Below, in pieces: positions 9,690 to 17,449 of a stretch of 64,000 nt of DNA. The notes below the pieces were generated by a model. The model ran no database searches. It was not told the origin of the DNA and was given only the letters and a program-made list of their open reading frames with translations. Made by a program: the position numbers and the translations under genes. Source of the DNA: SKUL01 sp964487545 (GTDB lineage: Bacteria; Bacteroidota; Bacteroidia; Flavobacteriales_D; SKUL01). Location of the stretch: assembly GCA_964487545.1 (NCBI GenBank), contig CAZARI010000014.1, forward strand, positions 3,124 through 67,123. The letters run 5' to 3'. Position 1 is the stretch's first letter, and every line of letters begins with the position of its first letter.

Positions 9690-10225
9690 TTAAGACAAAA
9701 TTTAAAGGACTTTTCGTCCTTAAACCCAGGGTATTTAAAGACGATCGAGGGTATTTTTTCGAATCGTTTAACCGCAAAAAATTTGCTGATTTAACAGGGG
9801 TTACAACCAACTTTGTTCAGGACAATCAATCGCTGTCGCAAAAAGGGGTTTTGCGTGGAATGCATTTTCAAAAACCACCACACGCCCAGGCAAAGTTGGT
9901 ACGGGTCATTACCGGAGCGGTTTTGGATGTGGTGGTTGATATCCGGCAAAATTCTCCCACCTACGGCGCACATTATGCCATCGAGCTGTCTGACCAAAAC
10001 CATCATCAGTTGTATATTCCCGAAGGTTTTGCACACGGTTTTCTGACCCTGAGCGATCACACCATTTTCAGCTATAAGTGTTCGGATTATTATCACCCCG
10101 AAACCGAAGGTGCTTTGCTTTGGAACGACCCGAAGCTAAATATCAACTGGGGGACTGAAAACCCGCTGGTATCGGAAAAAGACCGCAATGCTGCAATATT
10201 CGATTCGTTCCAATCTCCGTTTTAA
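9680..10225 (+). CDS. rfbC: dTDP-4-dehydrorhamnose 3,5-epimerase
   Basis: A 181-residue cupin enzyme of dTDP-L-rhamnose synthesis that epimerises C3 and C5 of dTDP-4-keto-6-deoxyglucose. Conserved segments are FKDDRGYFFESFNRKKF, LRGMHFQKPPHAQAKLVRV (with the catalytic His), YIPEGFAHGFLTLSD and the C-terminal ALLWNDPKLNINW. The start is a TTG at 9680: an in-frame TGA lies at 9674-9676, and the encoded N-terminus aligns with the usual RmlC start, so no ATG fits. The start overlaps the last ten bases of the kinase gene, implying translational coupling. The partners rfbA, rfbB and rfbD are not in the window, so the pathway is completed elsewhere. Confidence 0.92.
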   Translation: MEIIKTKFKGLFVLKPRVFKDDRGYFFESFNRKKFADLTGVTTNFVQDNQSLSQKGVLRGMHFQKPPHAQAKLVRVITGAVLDVVVDIRQNSPTYGAHYAIELSDQNHHQLYIPEGFAHGFLTLSDHTIFSYKCSDYYHPETEGALLWNDPKLNINWGTENPLVSEKDRNAAIFDSFQSPF

Positions 10226-10247
10226 ATCAACCACCGGAAGCAGCCCC

Positions 10248-11336
10248 ATGGAAATCACCTCGCAATATTTATATCTGATATACGCCTTGTTTTTCTTTGG
10301 CACTACCCTTTTTGTTCTGCTTATCAATTCCATTTTTCTCAAGTACGTTAAAACGCTGGGCACCAAAAACCAACATGCGGGTGAAATTATTCGTTGGAGC
10401 TCAGAGACCAAACCCGCCATCGGTGGAATTACTTTTTTTATGGTTTTCCTGCTATCACTTGCCAGTTATTCCATTTTTTTTGATCCTGAGGAAGTATTCA
10501 AAAACACCGCTTTACTGGGGCTCCTCATTTCTACTGTTCTCGCATTTATGATGGGTTTGGCAGACGATGCATACAATACCCGTCCACTGCTCAAATTTCT
10601 TGTTCAGGTGCTTTGCGGTGTGATTTTAATCCTTTCTGGAACCACCATTGAAATCACCGGCAGCGTACCGCTTAACAATGCGCTCACCATATTTTGGGTG
10701 ATTGGGATCATGAATTCCATCAACATGCTTGACAACATGGACGCCATCACCTCAGTCGTTTCGGTCTTTATATTGGTTACGGCGCTGTCCATGCTCTATA
10801 TCTTTGGCCATACGGGCAGTGTGGACGTAATGATCACTATCGGTATACTGGCTTCATTGGTGGGATTTCTATTCTTCAACTGGCATCCTTCCAAAATGTT
10901 TATGGGCGACACCGGCAGCCAGTTTCTGGGGTTATTTCTGGCCTACATCGGAATCAAATACTGCTGGAACGTCACCAGCCTGGAACAGGGCGCCATTCCA
11001 TCACAGCAACTTTCCATTATGATACTGGTGTTTTTATTACCACTGGTAGATACTTCGGTTGTCGTTTTTAACCGAATTCTTCGCGGACAATCGCCTTTTA
11101 TTGGAGGTAGGGACCACACCACCCACTTGCTTTCGTATCAGGGATTGAGCGATAGTCAAGTAGCGCTAAGCTTTGCAGGAATTTCAGCCATTTCGATGAT
11201 TTCCACCGTTTTCATTCTTAAATTTGTCAACCCTTGGACAATGTGGCATGCGCTAGCGGTATTGGCATACTTCCTGTTGATACTTGTCGCCATGTTCTAC
11301 TTGTCGAAGATCAACAAGGAAAAATACGCTGGATAA
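10248..11336 (+). CDS. WecA/MraY-like polyprenyl-phosphate sugar-1-phosphate transferase
   Basis: A 362-residue multi-pass membrane enzyme (about ten TM helices) that loads a HexNAc-1-phosphate onto undecaprenyl phosphate, the first step of a lipid-linked glycan. Family motifs are present: MGLADDAYNTRPLLKFL (Asp pair), NSINMLDNMDAI, FNWHPSKMFMGDTGSQFLG and GGRDHTTHLL (His-containing loop). An in-frame ATG at 10188 lies inside rfbC; 10248 is preferred because it gives a hydrophobic N-terminus and leaves 22 bases after the rfbC stop. Context favours a WecA/WbpL-like initiating role for the surface polysaccharide rather than MraY, since no cell-division genes are nearby. The sugar is unknown. 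Confidence 0.87.
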   Translation: MEITSQYLYLIYALFFFGTTLFVLLINSIFLKYVKTLGTKNQHAGEIIRWSSETKPAIGGITFFMVFLLSLASYSIFFDPEEVFKNTALLGLLISTVLAFMMGLADDAYNTRPLLKFLVQVLCGVILILSGTTIEITGSVPLNNALTIFWVIGIMNSINMLDNMDAITSVVSVFILVTALSMLYIFGHTGSVDVMITIGILASLVGFLFFNWHPSKMFMGDTGSQFLGLFLAYIGIKYCWNVTSLEQGAIPSQQLSIMILVFLLPLVDTSVVVFNRILRGQSPFIGGRDHTTHLLSYQGLSDSQVALSFAGISAISMISTVFILKFVNPWTMWHALAVLAYFLLILVAMFYLSKINKEKYAG

Positions 11337-11352
11337 AACTCGAAACCATTTT

Positions 11353-12357
11353 ATGAACACACTCAGCAAAACGCTCATCGGAGCTGTTGCTATCCTTTCT
11401 GCAATTATTGTTGCGCAATTGTTCCTTTTTTCTGCAAAAAAGGAAGATCCAATGTCTGATAATCTTTTTCAGAAACACTTTAACACCAACTACAAAGTAT
11501 ATGCACTGACCCTGCCCGAGGAAATCGACTTTGCCGGTGAACCCGTTCCGCTGCATATTCTGGACGTACGCGAAAGACTAGACCGTGAACTACTGGTTAA
11601 TACCTACTGGCAGTCGCAAACCTTGCTCTTTCACAAACGAGCCAACCGCTACTTTCCGATTATTGAACCCATTTTGGAAAAGCACAACATCCCAAACGAC
11701 TTTAAGTACCTGAGCCTGATTGAAAGCGGATTTCAAAACGTGGTATCACCCGCCGGAGCAACCGGCTTTTGGCAATTTATGAAAGACACTGGCATTGAAT
11801 ACGGGCTGGAAATTTCAAACGAAGTTGATGAGCGCTATCACCTCGAAAAATCGACCGAAGCGGCCTGTCGATACCTCAAGCGCGCCTATGACAGATACGG
11901 CAGCTGGGCAATGGCAGCGGCGTCATACAATCTGGGAATGAACGGCATACACCGCCAAATGGAGCGCCAAAACGCAAGCAACTATTATGACCTGTTGCTG
12001 GTAGAAGAAACCGGTCGCTATGTTTTCAGATTACTAGCCATGAAAGAGATCTTTTCTGATCCGCGCAAATATGGTTTTCATTTTCGTGAATCAGACCTCT
12101 ATCCACCGATAGAAACCTACACCGTAGTGGTGGACAGCAGCGTGATGGACTTTGCGTCGTTTGCCTTTGCGCACGACATCAATTACAAAATTCTCAAAAT
12201 TTTCAATCCTTGGCTGCGCGACACCTACCTTCGAAACCCCAGTGGCAAACGTTACGAAATCTCCATTCCGGCGCATCCCGAACTGGCCGGATATTCCATG
12301 ATCGAAACGGAGACTGACCTACCCGATTCGCTAGTAAACGATTCAATTAAAAACTAA
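11353..12357 (+). CDS. Membrane-anchored lytic transglycosylase (SLT domain, MltD-like)
   Basis: A 334-residue protein with an N-terminal membrane anchor or signal (TLIGAVAILSAIIVAQLFLF) and an SLT lysozyme-like domain. The catalytic Glu is E124 in SLIESGFQN, followed by SPAGATGFWQFM and MAAASYNLGMNGI, the standard MltD/Slt motifs. It cleaves peptidoglycan glycan strands to 1,6-anhydro ends, remodelling the wall for growth or envelope complexes. A C-terminal segment of about 80 residues resembles the linker that precedes LysM domains in MltD, but no complete LysM is visible. The start at 11353 is chosen over a TTG at 11284 that lies inside the upstream gene. It is 16 bases downstream of the transferase. 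Confidence 0.88.
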   Translation: MNTLSKTLIGAVAILSAIIVAQLFLFSAKKEDPMSDNLFQKHFNTNYKVYALTLPEEIDFAGEPVPLHILDVRERLDRELLVNTYWQSQTLLFHKRANRYFPIIEPILEKHNIPNDFKYLSLIESGFQNVVSPAGATGFWQFMKDTGIEYGLEISNEVDERYHLEKSTEAACRYLKRAYDRYGSWAMAAASYNLGMNGIHRQMERQNASNYYDLLLVEETGRYVFRLLAMKEIFSDPRKYGFHFRESDLYPPIETYTVVVDSSVMDFASFAFAHDINYKILKIFNPWLRDTYLRNPSGKRYEISIPAHPELAGYSMIETETDLPDSLVNDSIKN

Positions 12358-12376
12358 TTTCTACTGGGAAAGTTTC

Positions 12377-15193
12377 ATGACCAAAAATCAGCACATTGAA
12401 GTTCGGGGCGCTCGGGTTCACAATCTCAAAAACATTGATGTTTCTATACCCAGAAATCAATTGGTGGTCATCACCGGATTGAGCGGCAGCGGAAAATCGT
12501 CGCTCGCCTTCGACACCATATACGCAGAAGGGCAACGACGCTACATTGAGACATTTTCGGCCTATGCGCGGCAGTTTTTGGGCAATCTGGAAAGGCCGGA
12601 TGTCGATAAGATATCGGGGTTAAGTCCGGTGATTTCAATCGAACAAAAGACCATCAGCAAAAACCCGCGCTCCACAGTAGGTACCATCACAGAAATTTAC
12701 GACTTTCTGCGTCTGCTATTTTCGCGTGCTGCCAATGCCTATTCGTACAACACAGGCCAAAAAATGGTGCGCTATTCTGAGCAGCAAATTGTCGATCTGA
12801 TACTCGAAAATTACCGCGACCAGAAAATTATGATTCTGGCACCGGTAGTAAAAGGTCGAAAGGGCCACTACCGTGAATTGTTTCAACAAATTATTCGTCA
12901 AGGATTTATCCGCGCCCGCGTTGATGGTAAAATTGTAGAACTGCAACAGGACATGAAGCTTGACCGCTATAAGGTGCACGATATCGAAATGGTGATCGAC
13001 CGGCTAGTGGCAGATCATAGCCAGGAAAACCGTCTTCGCGAATCGTGCAAAACAGCGCTGCGTCACGGCAAAGGAACCTTTCTCGTAATGGATGCCGATA
13101 CCGAAGAAGTACGCTATCTCAGCAAGCACCTTATGTGTCCTACTACCGGAATTTCGTACAACGAACCCGAGCCCAATCTTTTCTCTTTCAACTCGCCCTA
13201 CGGCGCCTGTAGCAAATGCAACGGACTGGGAGAGATCTCTGAAATTGACCTGAACAAGGTGGTGCCAGATAAGAAACTAAGTGTTCGCAATGGGGGTATT
13301 GCACCACTCGGCACCTACAAAAACAACTGGATTTTTAAACACGTAGAAACGCTGCTTGAACAAAACGACCTGAACTTGGACACACCAGTTGGCGAGTTTG
13401 ACGACGACATTCTGAGCAAACTGCTTTACGGAACCGACGATCAAATTGTGATTAAAAGCTCCATCGGCCTCAGCGACTACCAAACCAATTACGAAGGAAT
13501 CATCAATTTTCTGTTGCGACAAGCAGAAGAAAACACCTCAAAGACCATTCAGCGTTGGACACAGGGTTTTATGAACACCATTACCTGCCCCGTATGCAAC
13601 GGCAGCCGTCTCAAAAAAGAGGCACTCAACTTTAAAATTGACAACCATAACATCCACGACCTCACCTCGATGGGACTGAGAGAATTTGCGGATTATTTTG
13701 CTGACATCGAGGAAAAAATGGACGAACGCCAGAATACCATTGCGCGTGAAATCCTGAAAGAAATTCGCAACCGCACCCAGTTTTTGCTGGATGTGGGTCT
13801 GGAGTATCTGACACTGAATCGTAGCTCCAAAACACTTTCTGGCGGGGAAGCCCAGCGCATTCGCCTCGCCACGCAAATTGGCTCCAAACTGGTAGGTGTG
13901 CTCTACATTCTAGACGAACCCAGCATTGGTCTGCACCAACGGGACAATACCCGCTTGATCAATTCATTGAAAAAACTTCGAGACGCTGGCAATTCGGTCA
14001 TTGTGGTGGAACACGACAAGGAAATGATTATGAGTGCCGATCACCTTCTGGATATTGGTCCAGCAGCAGGTATTCACGGTGGCAAAGTAATGGCTTCGGG
14101 GCATGTTTCTCAATTTGACGGCGTAAAATCTTTGACTGCCGAATACCTTTTTGACCGCAAAAAAATTGAAGTTCCCAAAACCCGTCACAAAGGCAATGGA
14201 CAGGAGCTGGTGCTGACTGGCGCCCAGGGACACAATCTAAAAGACGTAGCCGTTGGTTTTCCGTTGGGAACTTTTATCTGTGTTACCGGTGTTTCGGGAA
14301 GTGGAAAGTCTTCGCTCATTAACGGAACCCTCTATCCAATTCTCAACCAACATTTTTACCGCGGCGTAAAGAAGCCGTTGCCCTACAAAAAAATAAAAGG
14401 GTTGGAGCACGTCGATAAGGTAATTGAAATCGACCAGTCGCCTATTGGGCGTACACCGCGATCGAACCCAGCTACCTATACCGGTATTTTCAACGAAATT
14501 CGCGCGTTGTTCACACAGCTACCCGAGGCGAAAATCCGTGGTTACAAGCCCGGTCGGTTTTCTTTCAACACCAAAGGCGGACGCTGTGAAACGTGCAAAG
14601 GCGCCGGAGTGCGAACCATTGAAATGAATTTTTTGCCGGATGTTTATGTCACCTGCGAAAGTTGTGCTGGCAAACGCTACAACCGCGAAACGCTCGAAGT
14701 CAGGTATAAGGGCAAATCCATTTCAGACGTGTTGAACATGACCGTGGAGCAGGCGCTTGAATACTTCTCTGAGATCCCCAAAATAAACTCAAAGCTGGTC
14801 ACCCTAAAGGAAGTTGGCCTTTCCTATCTCACACTCGGCCAACAGAGCACTACCCTTTCTGGCGGAGAAGCACAGCGCGTAAAGCTATCGGGCGAATTGT
14901 CGAAACGCAGTACTGGCAACACCTTTTACATTCTCGATGAGCCCACCACCGGACTACATTTTGAAGATGTGCGTATGTTGATTGATGTTTTGTATAAGTT
15001 GCGCAACAGCGGAAACACCGTGTTGGTTATTGAACACAACATGGATATTATTAAAGTGGCCGATCACCTCATTGATCTTGGCCCCGAAGGCGGAGAACGC
15101 GGCGGAGAAATACTATTTACCGGAACTCCCGAAGAACTTGTAAATTCACAAGTTGGCCACACCGCCAGATATTTAAAAGACGAATTAAAATAA
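12377..15193 (+). CDS. uvrA: Excinuclease ABC subunit A
   Basis: A 938-residue UvrA, the DNA-damage-sensing ATPase of nucleotide excision repair. Both ABC modules are intact: Walker A GLSGSGKSSLAF and GVSGSGKSSLIN, signatures LSGGEAQRIRL and LSGGEAQRVKL, and Walker B YILDEPSIGLHQRDN and YILDEPTTGLHFEDV. Zinc modules appear as CPVCNGSRLK and the pair CETCKGAG / CESCAGKRYN. In the first module (ACSKCNGLGE), the upstream CxxC is C254-P-T-T257, with Thr in place of the second Cys. Length is normal. It begins 19 bases after the transglycosylase gene and ends six bases before the LOG gene, so it probably lies in the same transcript, though its function is unrelated. Confidence 0.96.
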   Translation: MTKNQHIEVRGARVHNLKNIDVSIPRNQLVVITGLSGSGKSSLAFDTIYAEGQRRYIETFSAYARQFLGNLERPDVDKISGLSPVISIEQKTISKNPRSTVGTITEIYDFLRLLFSRAANAYSYNTGQKMVRYSEQQIVDLILENYRDQKIMILAPVVKGRKGHYRELFQQIIRQGFIRARVDGKIVELQQDMKLDRYKVHDIEMVIDRLVADHSQENRLRESCKTALRHGKGTFLVMDADTEEVRYLSKHLMCPTTGISYNEPEPNLFSFNSPYGACSKCNGLGEISEIDLNKVVPDKKLSVRNGGIAPLGTYKNNWIFKHVETLLEQNDLNLDTPVGEFDDDILSKLLYGTDDQIVIKSSIGLSDYQTNYEGIINFLLRQAEENTSKTIQRWTQGFMNTITCPVCNGSRLKKEALNFKIDNHNIHDLTSMGLREFADYFADIEEKMDERQNTIAREILKEIRNRTQFLLDVGLEYLTLNRSSKTLSGGEAQRIRLATQIGSKLVGVLYILDEPSIGLHQRDNTRLINSLKKLRDAGNSVIVVEHDKEMIMSADHLLDIGPAAGIHGGKVMASGHVSQFDGVKSLTAEYLFDRKKIEVPKTRHKGNGQELVLTGAQGHNLKDVAVGFPLGTFICVTGVSGSGKSSLINGTLYPILNQHFYRGVKKPLPYKKIKGLEHVDKVIEIDQSPIGRTPRSNPATYTGIFNEIRALFTQLPEAKIRGYKPGRFSFNTKGGRCETCKGAGVRTIEMNFLPDVYVTCESCAGKRYNRETLEVRYKGKSISDVLNMTVEQALEYFSEIPKINSKLVTLKEVGLSYLTLGQQSTTLSGGEAQRVKLSGELSKRSTGNTFYILDEPTTGLHFEDVRMLIDVLYKLRNSGNTVLVIEHNMDIIKVADHLIDLGPEGGERGGEILFTGTPEELVNSQVGHTARYLKDELK

Positions 15194-15199
15194 ATTTGA

Positions 15200-15913
15200 A
15201 TGGAACAGGATAATGATAAGAAGATAAAAAAGGCCTTTAAGCAACGAAGCTGGAACGAAATAAAAACCAATGACAGCTGGGCAATCTTTAAAATCATGTC
15301 GGAGTTTGTGGAAGGTTATGAAAAAATGAGCCGGATAAAACCGTGTGTAACCATATTTGGTTCTGCACGCACTCAGTCCGACCACCCCAATTACAAACTC
15401 GCAGAACAACTTGGCTACGAACTGGGTCAAAACGGATACGGCGTAATCACCGGTGGTGGTCCGGGGGTAATGGAAGCCGCCAACAAGGGTGCCAACCGAA
15501 GCGGAGGAGCTTCTGTTGGCCTGAACATCGATTTGCCGTTTGAGCAAAATTCCAATCAATATGTGGACAAAGACAAAAATCTTGTTTTTGATTATTTCTT
15601 TGTCCGAAAAGTGATGTTTGTAAAATACTCGCAAGGTTTCATCGTCCTTCCCGGCGGATACGGCACACTGGATGAGGTGTTTGAAGCACTCACCCTAATT
15701 CAGACCGATAAAATTGGACGGTTTCCTGTAATCCTGGTTGGAAAAGCATTTTGGGGCGGACTGGTCGAGTGGATGGAAACCACATTACTGCAGGCCAACA
15801 ACAACATTCACGCTGAGGATCTCGATATTTTTCACCTGGTAGACACCCCAGAAGAGGCCATCGAAATCATCAATACCTTTTACAGCAAATACATGCTGCG
15901 ACCCAACTTCTAA
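15200..15913 (+). CDS. LOG-family nucleotide 5'-monophosphate hydrolase
   Basis: A 237-residue Rossmann-fold protein of the LOG/TIGR00730 family, whose members release the base from nucleoside (often cytokinin) 5'-monophosphates. The two defining motifs are present: GGGPGVMEAANKGANRSGG and PGGYGTLDEVFEALTLIQT. The C-terminus, WGGLVEWMETTLL, also fits. About 40 N-terminal residues precede the usual core, as in the longer bacterial branch. Many bacterial members are annotated as lysine decarboxylases in error; no PLP site is present. It starts six bases after uvrA. The biological substrate in this organism is not known. Confidence 0.88.
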   Translation: MEQDNDKKIKKAFKQRSWNEIKTNDSWAIFKIMSEFVEGYEKMSRIKPCVTIFGSARTQSDHPNYKLAEQLGYELGQNGYGVITGGGPGVMEAANKGANRSGGASVGLNIDLPFEQNSNQYVDKDKNLVFDYFFVRKVMFVKYSQGFIVLPGGYGTLDEVFEALTLIQTDKIGRFPVILVGKAFWGGLVEWMETTLLQANNNIHAEDLDIFHLVDTPEEAIEIINTFYSKYMLRPNF

Positions 15914-15992
15914 TCGGCTACATCCCGATCGTTTTAACATCCTGCTGTTTGTAAATAGCCATTAACCGCTTAAGCAGCAGATTGAATTCAGG

Positions 15993-16000
15993 TAGCTTTG
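15993..16000 (+). promoter_or_regulatory. -7 box upstream of the SPOR-domain gene
   Basis: TAGCTTTG matches TAnnTTTG exactly and ends 30 bases before the chosen ATG at 16031. A TTG lies eight bases further upstream (15982-15984), closer than the usual -33 distance. The position supports the ATG at 16031 over the TTG codon at 15998, which overlaps the box. Confidence 0.45.
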
Positions 16001-16030
16001 TTAGCATACCTAAATTCAATCCATTCGGTT

Positions 16031-17410
16031 ATGGTAAAAAGTGTACTTATCCTTATTAACCTCGGTGTAATGGCAGTACTGAATTTATTGTTTTTTCAAC
16101 AAATTGACATTCAGCACCAGATTCCAGCACAACTCGCACCGGGTGAATCGACCGAGGTAGAAGTAACGATCAGCAAAGGCAAAGTATCGGGCTTTGCCAA
16201 GTTGCAAATCAACGTTGCTGACGGACTGACCATCGAAAGTATTGAAAACACAGGGGCATCATTTACATTTCACGACCAAAAAGCCAAATTTATTTGGATG
16301 TCATTACCCGAAGAAAGAACCGTAACCGTGCGTTATCGGCTCACTGCCCTGCCCAGTGCACAAGGGCCGCAAATGGTTGAAGGCAATTTTTCATACATCG
16401 ATAATAATCAGCGGCTGGTTCACGAAATGCCCGTGCGATTTGTACAAACCGAAGGGGATGTCATTGCTTCAGCAACCCCTACACCGAACAACACTTCACA
16501 AGCGTTTGCTTCCATCCATCGCACGGTTGAAGCAGCAGACAACGGTCGTTTTCTCGTCACCGTAAATATCCATAAAGCGCACCTGTCTGGGTTTGCCAAA
16601 ATTGAAGAAGATATTTCACACGACTTCACTGCAGCAGCTGTAAAAACTGATGAATCGGTCTTTAACATCGTCGATAATAAAGTGAAGTTTGTGTGGTTTG
16701 ATATTCCCGCAAGCAACGATGTAACGATTGCTTATCACCTGATTCCGGTGACGCAAAACCCAAATCCCGACACTAAAATTGAAGGCGAATTTTCGTTTTT
16801 GGTGAATAATGAAACCCGCTCGGTTAAAATTGCAGATGTTCGCACCGAGATTCTTGCTGAAGAAACGACCGATCCTATTGATGATCGCGAAATTGAAACC
16901 GAAATTGATGATGAACCCATAGCCGAGGTTCATGCCGAATCGCCCGACACTTCTGAAGAAGAACAAACCCAGAAGGCACAGCAGGAAGAAATCGAAATGA
17001 CGGAAACGCTCACAGCTACAGATGAAACTATACCGGCAGCAGAACAACCGGAAGAAATTGCGCAGGAAATGGAACCGGCACAACCTGTTGCACCTGAAAC
17101 ACCAGCGGTAAGAATGCCCGAAACCGACATCACATACCGGGTGCAAATCATTGCTGCAAGCAAACTGGTAGATGCGCAGTATTTCAAAAAACAACACCGA
17201 TTTGAGGAAGAATATTTCGTTGAAAACCACGAGGGTTGGGTTAAATATACCACCGGAAGATTTGATGCCTATCGTGCAGCACGCGATCACCGCAACGTTC
17301 TCACCGCCCGTTATAACTTTCCCGGACCGTTTGTCACTGCCTATAACGATGGCGCAAGGATCACCGTACAAGAGGCCTTAATGATCTCTAATCAAAAATG
17401 GGTACCCTAA
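16031..17410 (+). CDS. Envelope protein with two beta-type repeats and a C-terminal SPOR-like domain
   Basis: A 459-residue protein with a hydrophobic N-terminus (VLILINLGVMAVLNLLFF) acting as a signal or membrane anchor. Two related segments follow, at about residues 30-130 and 160-265. Each has the pattern SGFAK, then an F-x-x-x-x-x-K-x-K-F-x-W stretch (AKFIWMSLP, VKFVWFDIP), and each ends in GNFSYIDNN or GEFSFLVNN; they look like beta-sandwich domains. A very acidic linker rich in Glu, Thr and Pro (about 265-370) leads to a SPOR-like domain (YRVQIIAASKL to AYNDGARITVQEA). SPOR domains bind glycan strands stripped of stem peptides. The gene pairs with the next one, which has two such domains. 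Exact role unknown. Confidence 0.75.
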   Translation: MVKSVLILINLGVMAVLNLLFFQQIDIQHQIPAQLAPGESTEVEVTISKGKVSGFAKLQINVADGLTIESIENTGASFTFHDQKAKFIWMSLPEERTVTVRYRLTALPSAQGPQMVEGNFSYIDNNQRLVHEMPVRFVQTEGDVIASATPTPNNTSQAFASIHRTVEAADNGRFLVTVNIHKAHLSGFAKIEEDISHDFTAAAVKTDESVFNIVDNKVKFVWFDIPASNDVTIAYHLIPVTQNPNPDTKIEGEFSFLVNNETRSVKIADVRTEILAEETTDPIDDREIETEIDDEPIAEVHAESPDTSEEEQTQKAQQEEIEMTETLTATDETIPAAEQPEEIAQEMEPAQPVAPETPAVRMPETDITYRVQIIAASKLVDAQYFKKQHRFEEEYFVENHEGWVKYTTGRFDAYRAARDHRNVLTARYNFPGPFVTAYNDGARITVQEALMISNQKWVP

Positions 17411-17449
17411 GCTGCAATATGGTGGATTGTAGTAACTTTAATCGCAAGG

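Noticed and set aside
8083..9810. Possible mobile element or recombination site around the kinase repeat
   Set aside because: No inverted repeats, transposase or integrase; only the coding 12-base repeat is present.
16616..17371. 251-codon open frame antisense to the first SPOR-domain gene
   Set aside because: Composition (Phe/Cys/Arg rich) is the mirror of the acidic Glu/Thr linker; no promoter or start context.
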